From NCBI GenBank assembly GCA_001487125.1, contig LN913013.1, positions 1,240,001-1,304,000 of the forward strand: 64,000 nucleotides of DNA. Direction: 5' to 3'. Each line of letters begins with the position of its first letter. The stretch's first letter is position 1. Of this stretch, positions 19,865 through 27,999 are shown piece by piece. A program made the translations under genes and the position numbers. The DNA comes from Gabonibacter massiliensis. GTDB taxonomy: Bacteria > Bacteroidota > Bacteroidia > Bacteroidales > Marinifilaceae. The notes under the pieces were generated by a model. That model was not told the origin of the DNA. It saw nothing but the letters and a program-made list of their open reading frames with translations, and searched no databases.

Positions 19865-20046
19865 AGTACAGGTTTTATCTTTTGTAATTACTCTTATACA
19901 ATACATGATATCTTAAAAACAGAAAGCCCTCTCGAGCATAAAAATTTCAGAAGAGGGCAAAGCCGTCTACTTTCGAATAGTTTATTTATATAGAATAACT
20001 TAATCTTTAAAAATAGACTTTACCGTTCCATTTTTACCTTTATAAT

Positions 20047-20088
20047 AAAAATCCCGTATAACCCAATCATGACTATCCGGGATTTTTT
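20047..20088 (-). terminator. Terminator after the first FN3 gene
   Basis: Inverted repeat with arms 20047-20056 and 20078-20087, A-rich on one side and T-rich on the other, placed just downstream of the minus-strand FN3 gene ending at 20113. Its sequence resembles the terminator behind the second FN3 gene, including a shared 'AATCATGAC' in the loop. Confidence 0.8.
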
Positions 20089-20112
20089 ATTATCGGTATT
20101 ATATTACAATTA

Positions 20113-20499
20113 TTAATACACTGGCAGAGCTACTTCATCAGTTTCTACCGGTTCACTTCTTCCAATTTTATTCACAGCCATAATACGAAATTTCACCTTA
20201 GACCCTGGCGTCAAATTGATAACCGTATGTTTAAGCTCTTTAGTTCCACCTCTATCCACCCACCTATCAGAATAACTATACTGACTTTCAATAAAATAGG
20301 CCACTATTTTTGATCCACCGTCACGCAAAGGTTTTTTGTATGTTATTGTACATGATGTAGGCGTTTTCTCAATTATCATAGGTTCTGTGGGGGGACCAGG
20401 AGGTTCAAGAACTACAGTTGCAACTACAATTGTTGTAAAGACCAAGCCTAAACAAACAAATAAAAATCGCTTCAAAACATTTTTACTAATCTTTTTCAT
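20113..20499 (-). CDS. Small secreted protein with one fibronectin type III domain (titin-like)
   Basis: Exported protein of 128 residues: basic N-terminus and signal peptide (about 1-27), then a single FN3 domain to the end. The domain has the classic layout 'PPGPPTEPMIIEKTPTSC..ITY..P..DGGSKIVAYFIE' followed by a conserved Trp, the tyrosine-corner region 'LTPGSKVKFRIMAVN', and 'GRSEP'. This pattern is closer to animal titin/twitchin-type FN3 domains than to the FN3 linkers of bacterial glycosidases. No other domain is attached. A diverged paralogue lies at 21089-21460 in the same orientation. The role is unknown; binding to a host or cell-surface partner is speculation. Confidence 0.85.
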   Translation of the reverse strand: MKKISKNVLKRFLFVCLGLVFTTIVVATVVLEPPGPPTEPMIIEKTPTSCTITYKKPLRDGGSKIVAYFIESQYSYSDRWVDRGGTKELKHTVINLTPGSKVKFRIMAVNKIGRSEPVETDEVALPVY

Positions 20500-20701
20500 A
20501 ACTTTCTTAATTTAAATATCAATATTAGACTCTTTTTTTACAAAAATAATTGTTTTGTTTATATTAGCAAATAATTATCATTATTATTTTCACAATGGAT
20601 TACAGTTGTGACAAAAAAACTCAATTTTAATCGCTTTTAATTGACATCTCTTTTTTCAGCAGGAATAGTACGGTTGATGGGCATTTTCGTAAAAAAATAA
20701 A

Positions 20702-20883
20702 ATTCAGGACTACGAAGAGAAGCCATATTCGTGTTTGACTGGAATTTAAACCCGATCAAAAAATTTGATTTACCGAAAAGAAAAAAAGGCTATTACAGCA
20801 TATCAAACGATGGAAACACCGTGTACTTCTGCGAGTATAACGAGGAGGGCCTCACGCTATATAAAGCAGATCTGACCATTTAG
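20702..20883 (+). pseudogene. Decayed C-terminal fragment of a propeller-type lipoprotein (BF3164-like)
   Basis: The plus strand from 20731 to the TAG at 20881 translates to a coherent protein end starting 'VFDWNLNPIKKFDLP' and closing with 'LYKADLTI'. This matches the C-terminal style of Bacteroidota BF3164/TolB-like six-bladed propeller lipoproteins. About ten nucleotides upstream the sense continues in another frame ('QDYEEKPY' at about 20704-20727), and beyond that stop codons prevent any full gene. I read it as a frameshifted, 5'-deleted remnant left between the two FN3 genes. The family name is a recognition from a short fragment and is moderate. Confidence 0.5.
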
Positions 20884-21004
20884 GCGAAAATGAGACCGCA
20901 AACGAATTGCTACACATTCTGAAAGAGTGACGATCCGACCTCATCTAAAGCACATTTTGTTTTGTTAAAAGACAACGATAAAAATACATTTTTATAACTA
21001 CATT

Positions 21005-21060
21005 TTACATTACAAAAAAAATCCCGAATAATCATGACATTGAATTATCCGGGATCTTTT
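21005..21060 (-). terminator. Terminator after the second FN3 gene
   Basis: Inverted repeat of about 12 pairs with one mismatch (ATCCCGAATAAT against ATTATCCGGGAT), flanked by an A-run on the left and a T-run on the right, lies just downstream of the FN3 gene ending at 21089. It looks like a duplicate of the terminator at 20047-20088. Confidence 0.75.
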
Positions 21061-21088
21061 TTTATTTCTTCGTATTTTATTAGAACTA

Positions 21089-21460
21089 CTATCGATCTTT
21101 TATTGTTTCATAATCGCTAGGATCCGAAGGCTCGCTCGGACCAGCTGCATTGACAGCTTTAACACGAAAACTATACTCATGTCCTTCTATCAAATTCACA
21201 GCAGTATATCGAAGTGTCGTAGATATTCCTTTGATCTTCCAAGAAGACCAGAATCCGTCTCTACACTCAATAATATAACCTGTTATTGGCGATCCTCCAT
21301 CCTTTTTAGGCTTCGTGTATTCTATTGTACATCCATTTTTATTTTTATCAATAACCATAGGCGTTCCCGGACGATCAGGGGGATCAATAGGATTTCTCGT
21401 ACTAGCAAATGCAATTGTAGCAACAGCCAAGCCAAAACAGACGAACAAGAATAACTTCAA
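21089..21460 (-). CDS. Second small secreted FN3-domain protein, start region frameshifted
   Basis: Paralogue of the protein at 20113-20499. The FN3 domain is even more titin-like: 'PPDRPGTPMVID', 'CTIEYTKP', 'DGGSPITGYIIE', a conserved Trp pair, then 'EGHEYSFRVKAVNAAGPSEP'. The frame used here opens only with a TTG at 21460. An ATG at 21485 that matches the paralogue's MKKI start is out of frame by one base because of a run of seven A on the minus strand (plus-strand T at 21465-21471); six A would restore an N-terminus parallel to the first gene. So this is either a pseudogene by slippage, a phase-variable gene, a sequencing error, or a true TTG start giving a shorter signal peptide. Confidence 0.75.
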   Translation of the reverse strand: MKLFLFVCFGLAVATIAFASTRNPIDPPDRPGTPMVIDKNKNGCTIEYTKPKKDGGSPITGYIIECRDGFWSSWKIKGISTTLRYTAVNLIEGHEYSFRVKAVNAAGPSEPSDPSDYETIKDR

Positions 21461-21886
21461 AATGTTTTTTTCTTATCTTTTTCATGATTTTATTAATTTA
21501 TGTATTAATAATTAAATATATCATATGCAAAATTATACATTTACTTTATGTTTGCAAATTATTTTAATTTTTAAAATAAAAATATTTATAAATAAATTAA
21601 GATGGAAGGAAATAGTTAACATTAAAATATAAAAACTGAAAAATTCATAAACGCAATCAATAATCATATCTAATTAAAATATAAATTGCATTCATAAATA
21701 AAGAAATCAACTCTTTATATACTCCTGGAATTTTTTACCCGGTCATTTATTTGTAATATAAGAGAGAAAAAGATTTTACTGCCTTTTTCTAATCAAAAAA
21801 AAGGACTGCCTAAAACTTGTTAGACAGTCCATTTACATTATTTTAAAATCGGACTCGGAAAGTTTTTCTACTTTCCGAAATACGGA
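21461..21886. other. AT-rich intergenic region
   Basis: Very AT-rich DNA between the FN3 gene and the RRM gene. It holds the frameshifted leader of the FN3 gene (21461-21485) and the RRM-gene terminator (21795-21830). I see no supported gene here. Confidence 0.6.
21795..21830 (-). terminator. Terminator after the RRM gene
   Basis: Arms 21803-21813 and 21820-21830 form an 11-bp stem with one mismatch and a 6-nt loop, followed on the minus strand by a run of T (plus-strand A at 21795-21802). It lies 57 nt downstream of the RRM gene's stop. Confidence 0.8.
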
Positions 21887-22198
21887 TCAATATCTCCTGT
21901 TCGAGTTATAACCTCCGCGATTGGAATTATATCCGCCACCGTTATTACCTCTTTCAACACGAGGCTTTGCAACAGCCACGTTGATTACTTTGCCGTCGTA
22001 TTCAGCCTGATTCAATGCATCAATAGCTTTTTGACCTTCAGCATCGTCATTCATTTCTACGAAACCGAAACCTCTTGAACGACCGGTTTCCCGGTCCATA
22101 ATTACTTTTGCGGACGAAATACCTCCGTACTCTGCGAATAGCTGATTTAAATCGGTATCATTTATACCGTAACTCAAATTTGAAATGTAAATGTTCAT
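21887..22198 (-). CDS. Small RNA-binding protein with one RRM domain
   Basis: Cytoplasmic RNA-binding protein of 103 residues. RNP2 ('IYISNL', residues 3-8) and RNP1 ('RGFGFVEM', 42-49) are both intact, with the RNA-contacting aromatics present. After the RRM (1-78) comes a short Gly/Asn/Arg tail with a repeated 'GGYNSNR' unit. Proteins of this kind are common in Bacteroidota, which use them as global RNA regulators (Rbp family). A leader of about 240 nt separates it from the MATE gene. No partner gene is adjacent. Confident. Confidence 0.95.
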   Translation of the reverse strand: MNIYISNLSYGINDTDLNQLFAEYGGISSAKVIMDRETGRSRGFGFVEMNDDAEGQKAIDALNQAEYDGKVINVAVAKPRVERGNNGGGYNSNRGGYNSNRRY

Positions 22199-22439
22199 TA
22201 TAAATAAACTTAAGATTAATAATAAATAAATGAGGACGAAAAAAAATTGAAAGGAAGTCTACTTAACAATAACATTTACTGCCGGGCAGGAATTCGAATA
22301 CAAAAACTATTTCTTCTCAAATACGTGTCAAAGGTAACACAATAAATGAAACGGACACTATAAATATCGTTTTATTTCTATTTATTTTTCAATATCTTAA
22401 AATACCTCCCGTTTTAGGAAGAACAAAACGTTCTAATAT

Positions 22440-23765
22440 TCAAATCTCTTTATTCTTCCAACTTCCTTTCTTCATATACCAGTAAGCTAAACTTCCCATC
22501 GACAGCAGGTATATGTATTCCGTCGTCCAGCAGACGGCAATATCCGCTTTCCAATAGATAACAATATAAACGACCGACGATACGTAAAAGAGAAGAGAAA
22601 TCAGTTCCATGTACAAAGCCGGACGGGTGTTGCCGGTCCCAGAGACCATATTGAAAAGGATATTGGCCGGAACACTGATCAGATAAACGAATATCATCAC
22701 GTAAAAAGAAGGAACCGCCGCTTCGATCAGAGAGGAATTATCCGTGTATATCCTCATGATCGGTGTCGGAAACAAAGCCATTAACAAGACCAGAGGAAGA
22801 ATAAACATATAACAAAGTCGGCTCACCTTTTTAAAAGTCTCCATCACCCGGTGTTGCTCCCCCGATCCTAATAAATTACTGACCAACGAAGAAGCCGTGG
22901 TAGCAAAAGCACTGACAATAATAAAAAACAGAGAGGATATATTACGAAGTACATTGGTAATAGCCAACGGACGCTCCCCCAAATGTTCGACGGCAATAAA
23001 AAATAAAAACCAGGTACTAATGGATATAAATGCCTGCATCATGGTCCATACGGAAATATTCAATATACGGCCGAGTAATTGCCTTTCGAAACGCCGGAAA
23101 CGATATAAATTATATTTATTCCGGTCTACCCTAATTCCCGTGTAAAAGACAAAGAAAAGCAACGAGACCATTTCAGCTATCACGGAAGCGATCGCTGCTC
23201 CCGCAATACCCAATGCCGGAAAACCGAATTTACCGAAAATCAAAATGTAATTCAACACGATATTCGTTCCGACCATGACCAAAGAGTTGGCCGTAAGCGT
23301 ACGCGTATCCGCAATTCCGATATAGAATGCCCTGAATATCAATGCCGCAAACGAAAAAAAGAAGCCGTACACTCTCCAGTTCAGGTAACTAAGGGTAGCC
23401 TCGTATACTTTAGGAGAGTCTATGATGGCATCGAGTACCGGAGCCGAACAAATTCTGGAAATAGAAAAAATCAACGTCGCCCAAAAAAGCTGAAACAACA
23501 ATCCTTGATTAAAAATAGATCCGATTGAAGCATAATTACCCTCTCCGTTCCGCCTGCCGATCAAAATCTGAACCCCCGTACTAAATCCGAACCCGAGCAT
23601 GAAAATCGCTAAGTAATAGACTCCCGCCAACGCGGAAGCCCCTAACTCGATTTCACCGACACGCCCCAAAAAGGCCGTATCCGTCATTCCGATCAAGTGT
23701 TCCATTAACACACTGATCAGTATCGGGCCTGCTATATGTAAAATCTGTCGGTTGGTAAATCGCAT
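22440..23765 (-). CDS. MATE-family multidrug/cation efflux transporter
   Basis: Inner-membrane antiporter of 441 residues with twelve predicted helices in the two six-helix bundles of MATE proteins. The start 'ILHIAGPILISVLMEHLIGMTDTAFLGRVG' region shows the N-terminal family signature (P14, and Asp in the first helix-loop), and the second half repeats the pattern around 250-300. It probably extrudes cationic drugs or metabolites using Na+ or H+. It lies 115 nt downstream of an ECF sigma gene in the same orientation and could be cotranscribed with it. Substrate unknown. Confidence 0.92.
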   Translation of the reverse strand: MRFTNRQILHIAGPILISVLMEHLIGMTDTAFLGRVGEIELGASALAGVYYLAIFMLGFGFSTGVQILIGRRNGEGNYASIGSIFNQGLLFQLFWATLIFSISRICSAPVLDAIIDSPKVYEATLSYLNWRVYGFFFSFAALIFRAFYIGIADTRTLTANSLVMVGTNIVLNYILIFGKFGFPALGIAGAAIASVIAEMVSLLFFVFYTGIRVDRNKYNLYRFRRFERQLLGRILNISVWTMMQAFISISTWFLFFIAVEHLGERPLAITNVLRNISSLFFIIVSAFATTASSLVSNLLGSGEQHRVMETFKKVSRLCYMFILPLVLLMALFPTPIMRIYTDNSSLIEAAVPSFYVMIFVYLISVPANILFNMVSGTGNTRPALYMELISLLFYVSSVVYIVIYWKADIAVCWTTEYIYLLSMGSLAYWYMKKGSWKNKEI

Positions 23766-23880
23766 AATCGGTTTAAATTTGAAGTCAGGGCGACAAAGAT
23801 AATCTAAAAATCAAATGTTCCCGTTTTGTTTACCGAGAAGAAAGCATTTCTTTTAGATACATGTACCTAAAAATATAACG

Positions 23881-24474
23881 TTAAAAACCCGGAAAAAACA
23901 TCGTAACATACACAAAAATATCTCCAAGACGGGTACGCAGAAAAGTTTTGGCCCGTTGTTTTTGGGTCTTAATCGTATTCGGGCTGATTTGCAACAACTC
24001 GGCAATCTCCTTATCCGGCAACTCTTTAATATAAGACAAGGTAAAGATCTCCCTGCACTTTTCCGGTAATTCGTTAATGGCATCGAAAATTTCAGCCACG
24101 ACATCGGCCCGGATCTGTTGGCAGAGAATATAATCTTCATCGCACTCTTGCCGACCTAATTTTTTATAATTCCGTTCCTGAATTTCCCGATCCCGAAGAT
24201 AATTCAAACAACGGTTCTGAACGCTATTGTACAAAAAAATTCGGATCGTTTTTAGATTCGGAAATTTTACGATATCCGTTTTCCAAAAAGCCAAAAAAAC
24301 CTCCTGAACAATGTCTTCCGCCTCACAGGAATCTTTTACGATCTTCAAGGCAAAAAGGCACAAGCGTTTGTGAAAAAAATAGAATAAACATCGGAAAGAC
24401 CGCGGCTCCCTATGGACTAATCCTTTTATAAATTCTTCGGATTGGATATTAACATCAGACATATTCCAGATCAT
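23881..24474 (-). CDS. ECF-type RNA polymerase sigma factor without adjacent anti-sigma
   Basis: Sigma factor of 197 residues with region 2 ('CEAEDIVQEVFLAFWKTD') and region 4 helix-turn-helix ('LPDKEIAELLQISPNTIKT'). It belongs to the same Bacteroidota FecI-like group as the sigma factors at 4157 and 34336. Unlike those, no FecR or SusC gene lies beside it; the next gene downstream is a MATE transporter. It may act on distant targets or be a remnant of a lost uptake locus. An ATG at 24462 (giving MSDVN) is an equally good start. Confidence 0.9.
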   Translation of the reverse strand: MIWNMSDVNIQSEEFIKGLVHREPRSFRCLFYFFHKRLCLFALKIVKDSCEAEDIVQEVFLAFWKTDIVKFPNLKTIRIFLYNSVQNRCLNYLRDREIQERNYKKLGRQECDEDYILCQQIRADVVAEIFDAINELPEKCREIFTLSYIKELPDKEIAELLQISPNTIKTQKQRAKTFLRTRLGDIFVYVTMFFPGF

Positions 24475-24801
24475 TATCTTTCCTTACGCGTATGTATATT
24501 TTACAAATATATTTATAAAATATTATTTTCACAAAGAAGTACAAACAATAAACAAATATTTGAATACGTCTGTGCATATTTCCTCCATTAAAGAAAGCAA
24601 ATCGATGATTACACCATCAGAATCGCTTATAAAGGACATAAATAATCGCCAACAAAATAAAAATCACGCAAACAGTAAGATCAAATGTTTTGCCTGTTTA
24701 AAACAAATCCGCCGAAAAAGCTATTGTCTTCGGTGCAATAATATTATATTTATCCTATATTAATTACTACTCTTCCCATAGTTATTACCTCGTTCGCACG
24801 C
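24475..24801. other. Intergenic region, no supported gene
   Basis: AT-rich DNA upstream of the ECF sigma gene and downstream of the cupin gene. A 67-codon plus-strand frame from a TTG at 24560 contains CxxC-x8-CxxC but lacks an ATG or ribosome-binding site, so it is not called. Confidence 0.5.
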
Positions 24802-25176
24802 TCAATCGTCTCCAATAGGATCAATACCCGTATTCTCGATCATAAGCACAATAGCTTTATTTTTAGCAATGGGCCTGTGCATAACCCCTTTGGGAACACA
24901 TACTCCTTCATATTGTCCCAATTCAAAAGTACCTTTTTCCGTTTCCAAGACAATATTACCATCGATAACAAAAAACAACTCATCGTCATGATCATGTTTA
25001 TGCATATGAAATTCTCCTTCAAAAATACCTAATCTGAACACGGAAGAGTTTACATTGCACAAGGATTGATTAAACCATTTATCGGTACAATTTTTCACGA
25101 TTTCCGGAACATTTATTTTTTCAAGATAATCGTATTTAATGTCCATCTGCAATTTATAATTCATTTTTTGATCCAT
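24802..25176 (-). CDS. Single-domain cupin protein
   Basis: Small cytoplasmic beta-barrel protein of 124 residues. Both cupin motifs are visible: motif 1 'HMHKHDHDDELFFVIDG' with two or three metal-binding His and a Glu, and motif 2 'GVCVPKGVMHRP' with the last His. It should bind one divalent metal. Such short cupins include isomerases, dioxygenases and sugar-binding regulators, and nothing in the sequence separates these. It is divergent from the galactose mutarotase-like gene at 25242, with a 65-nt shared upstream region. Start ATG at 25176. Confidence 0.88.
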   Translation of the reverse strand: MDQKMNYKLQMDIKYDYLEKINVPEIVKNCTDKWFNQSLCNVNSSVFRLGIFEGEFHMHKHDHDDELFFVIDGNIVLETEKGTFELGQYEGVCVPKGVMHRPIAKNKAIVLMIENTGIDPIGDD

Positions 25177-25241
25177 ATGACTCTTCTTTAATACTTTTAT
25201 ATTTTATCTTCTATTTTCTTATAACACGAAAGATATTAAAA

Positions 25242-26315
25242 ATGTCTATTCATAACAACAAAAAACTATTTTCTTTAATTTTACCACAACCAAAACAAGA
25301 ACCGATTATGCAAATTAAAGAATATATCTTAAAGAACGAGGATATTGAGGTGCACATTTGTAATTACGGTGGTATCATAAAAAACATATACACGCGTGAC
25401 TGCAATTGGAAATTAGTTGATATCGTTCTGGGATTTGATGATCCGGAGCAATACGTATCTCCCGATTACCTGAACAATTATCCTTATCTCGGTACCACGA
25501 TCGGCCGTTACGCTAACCGGATCCATAGAGGAGAAATCACATTGAACGGGCAAATCTTCTCTTTAGAAAAAAACGACCGTAGCAATTGTCTGCACGGCGG
25601 ATCGGCAGGATTTGATCGTCAATATTGGGACGGGGAACAAATCGACGACCATCACTTAATTCTACGTTATACCAGTAACGACGGAGAAGGAGGTTTTCCC
25701 GGTAAATTGGAGGTCACCGTTCAGTATATACTGGCCAACAACACGTTGAAAATAACGTATGATGCCACGACCGACCGGGACACGTTTGTAAATATCACCC
25801 ACCATCCCTATTTCAACCTGAATCCGGAGCAGGAAACCATCGCGGGACTGGAACTTCAATTATACTCCAATCGCTTACTGGAGACCAACCCGGAACTCAT
25901 CCCTACGGGAAATATTCTAACCGCAGATAGAGATCACACGTTTCATTTTCCGAAACGACTTTCGGACATTATTGAAAAAGACGGTTTAGACGATTGTTAT
26001 CTATTTCCCGATTTAGGTTCTATCCAACTGATGGCGGAACTCAGCTCTCCGCAGACAGGTATCTTACTTACTATTCTTTCGGATTATCCCGGTTTACAGG
26101 TATACACGGGCAAATTTCTGCAAGTCGAAAATGGTAAACAAGGTAAACATTACGGACCGTTTTCCGGTATTGCTTTGGAAGCCCAAATGTTCCCGGACAG
26201 TCCGCACCACCCCTCTTTCCCCTCTACTCTTTTGCGACCGGGAGAAAAATACCATCACACGACCATTTATTCCTTAAACTGTTTCAGCAAGGAAGAAACC
26301 GATGATATTTGGTAA
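25242..26315 (+). CDS. galM: Aldose 1-epimerase (galactose mutarotase)
   Basis: Interconverts the alpha and beta anomers of galactose or related aldoses, feeding the Leloir pathway. At 357 residues it has the usual family length. Substrate-binding and catalytic landmarks are present: 'GRYANRI' near 84-90, 'LHGG' near 113, 'THHPYFNL' with the catalytic His (about 187), and 'GIALEAQMFPDSP' with the catalytic Glu (about 312). The ATG at 25242 is used; an ATG at 25308 starts right at the conserved fold and may be the true one. No gal genes flank it. It ends in its own terminator. Confidence 0.9.
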   Translation: MSIHNNKKLFSLILPQPKQEPIMQIKEYILKNEDIEVHICNYGGIIKNIYTRDCNWKLVDIVLGFDDPEQYVSPDYLNNYPYLGTTIGRYANRIHRGEITLNGQIFSLEKNDRSNCLHGGSAGFDRQYWDGEQIDDHHLILRYTSNDGEGGFPGKLEVTVQYILANNTLKITYDATTDRDTFVNITHHPYFNLNPEQETIAGLELQLYSNRLLETNPELIPTGNILTADRDHTFHFPKRLSDIIEKDGLDDCYLFPDLGSIQLMAELSSPQTGILLTILSDYPGLQVYTGKFLQVENGKQGKHYGPFSGIALEAQMFPDSPHHPSFPSTLLRPGEKYHHTTIYSLNCFSKEETDDIW

Positions 26316-26341
26316 AAACGGGGTGTTTTCCCCGTTTTTTG
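26314..26341 (+). terminator. Terminator after galM
   Basis: A 9-bp stem (26315-26323 with 26330-26338) with a short loop followed by Ts, overlapping the galM stop codon region. Confidence 0.88.
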
Positions 26342-26400
26342 TAGACATTTAAAAGATGATCGATTTTTACCATACATTTAACGACAGCATTTTATCACTA

Positions 26401-26437
26401 TAAAAAAGGTCGCAATACTTTTCAGTATCACGACCTT
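26401..26437 (-). terminator. Terminator after uptake locus B
   Basis: Arms 26406-26412 and 26431-26437 pair over 7 bp, with an inner ATAC/GTAT pairing, and a run of T follows on the minus strand. It closes the minus-strand operon whose last gene ends at 26491. Confidence 0.8.
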
Positions 26438-26490
26438 CTTATTTAAACACATACACAAGAGATGCACCCTCTACTCGTAAAAAACTCTTT

Positions 26491-27726
26491 CTACTCTTCC
26501 ACCTTCGTGAAAAGATACCTCATTCGGTAGAAATAAGCAATCTCGTCTCCCCAGTCGGCATAAGTATCCTGCAAGAAATCAACAGGTTCGAAATCCACGA
26601 TATGCACTTCAAGCGTTTTACCGTTATCGAGCACTCGGAATCCGACTCTGGCAGGACGTATATCCGTCTGGTTGTCGGAGAAGGTAACGTTTACATTACT
26701 CAACTCCATATAAGGCAGTAATATAATATCTTCCAAATCACTCACCTCATCCTCTATCTCCCCGAGGAACGTCACCTCGCTATCCCGGAAATACTTCCGC
26801 AGATCTCCGGTCATATGTACTTTCAACTCGTCTTTTTCTCCAGATACAAATTCCAAAATATCATCCGAACGGTTATCCAACGGCATATTATCCAAATCGT
26901 TAGGATACTCGCACCACCCGACGATAAACTCGTAGCTGGCAAATTCTTTGAATGCCCATTTTCCTAACATCCGCTCATAAAAAGAAGGACCTACGATTTT
27001 AATCGTCAGCCTATTGTAGTCTCCGACAAAAAAGCGGGCATCCGGATCTAACTCTAGTTCGATTATGTCTTTTCCGGCTTCCAATGCCAAAAAGTCAATG
27101 CTGATTTTAGCTTTTTTCTGGCCTGCCGGAATAACAAATTCATTCACATCTCCTTCAATAGAAAAATGTTTTCCTAATTCGGCGGTTGTCGCTTCGGTAA
27201 AAATAAACGGTAAATGCAAATCCACGGAAGGCACGCTACTACTGTTCAATTCTCCGCTAATCTGTATTTCCACATCCAATTTTTGCGTCAATTCGGTTTT
27301 TGCCTTCATAAAAGAACAACTGAATCGTTCTTTCAATTCTATCGGAATCATGGCGATCTTATTATTCCACAACCGGTATCCGGATACCGGTTTCAAGGCC
27401 AACTTGATCTCACGCCCCTCGTTAAGATTGTCTTTAGGCGTAATCACTATTTTTGCGCTCGACTCCCCCAGTTTAAATTCGAATTGACGGGCCGAAATCG
27501 TATAATCTTCATCTAAAACAGCTGTTCCCGTAATATCAAAAGGGACCGAAAAAGCCTCGCTCGCCGGAACAGATGCTAAAAGGGTAACCTCTAACGGAGC
27601 TTCCGCTTGTAAAATATACACGGCCCGGTCAAAAGATAGGGTCGAATCTTTATCATCATCATCGTTACACCCTGTTGCCAAACAACCGAAAGTGAACAGA
27701 GCGAATAGAAACAATATATTTTTCAT
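26491..27726 (-). CDS. SusCD-associated lipoprotein with Calx-beta-like repeats
   Basis: Surface lipoprotein of 411 residues; lipobox 'FGCLATGC' gives Cys about 20, followed by an acidic run 'NDDDDKD' typical of surface-exported Bacteroidota lipoproteins. Two beta-sandwich repeats of Calx-beta style are visible: the first around 28-130 ('TAVLDEDYTISARQFEFKLGESSAKIVITPKDN'-like pattern, motif 'DEDYT') and the second around 140-245 ('LEAGKDIIELELDPDARF'). The C-terminal 160 residues form an unassigned domain with 'KWAFKEF'. As the last gene of locus B it probably binds the same ligand as the SusCD pair. The family name is descriptive only. Confidence 0.7.
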   Translation of the reverse strand: MKNILFLFALFTFGCLATGCNDDDDKDSTLSFDRAVYILQAEAPLEVTLLASVPASEAFSVPFDITGTAVLDEDYTISARQFEFKLGESSAKIVITPKDNLNEGREIKLALKPVSGYRLWNNKIAMIPIELKERFSCSFMKAKTELTQKLDVEIQISGELNSSSVPSVDLHLPFIFTEATTAELGKHFSIEGDVNEFVIPAGQKKAKISIDFLALEAGKDIIELELDPDARFFVGDYNRLTIKIVGPSFYERMLGKWAFKEFASYEFIVGWCEYPNDLDNMPLDNRSDDILEFVSGEKDELKVHMTGDLRKYFRDSEVTFLGEIEDEVSDLEDIILLPYMELSNVNVTFSDNQTDIRPARVGFRVLDNGKTLEVHIVDFEPVDFLQDTYADWGDEIAYFYRMRYLFTKVEE

Positions 27727-27761
27727 ATGCTTTCATTTTAATTATTAGAAGATCATTCGAA

Positions 27762-27968
27762 CTACTCCACTTCCGTAGCCGTTGTATACTCATCCCGTTC
27801 CGCCTGAACCGCATCCCGCTCCTCCTGAGTCAACACCTTTGCTTTAGGCAACACATAAGGATCCACATTTTTATAATCATCGGACTTTTTAGGATAATCT
27901 CCGACATCGCCGCAACCGATAAAAGAGAACATCCCGCCCATAACCAAAATATATATTAGCTTTTTCAT
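27762..27968 (-). CDS. Small lipoprotein of uptake locus B
   Basis: Lipoprotein precursor of 68 residues from the ATG at 27968, which begins a good signal peptide ('MKKLIYILVM') with lipobox 'FIGC' (Cys 19) and is preceded by GGAAGAA. A longer frame up to 28016 would overlap the susD 3' end and places the signal sequence internally, so it is rejected. The mature part of about 50 residues is charged and ends in 'TTATEVE'. It lies between susD and the Calx-beta-like lipoprotein gene. Function unknown; no family recognised. Confidence 0.7.
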   Translation of the reverse strand: MKKLIYILVMGGMFSFIGCGDVGDYPKKSDDYKNVDPYVLPKAKVLTQEERDAVQAERDEYTTATEVE

Positions 27969-27999
27969 AATTCTTCCTGTTTTGTTTCGTTTGACACTA

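Noticed and set aside
24560-24763. Plus-strand frame of 67 codons with CxxC-x8-CxxC, zinc-ribbon-like
   Set aside because: It starts at TTG, has no ribosome-binding site and lies in AT-rich spacer DNA; the cysteine spacing alone is too little support.
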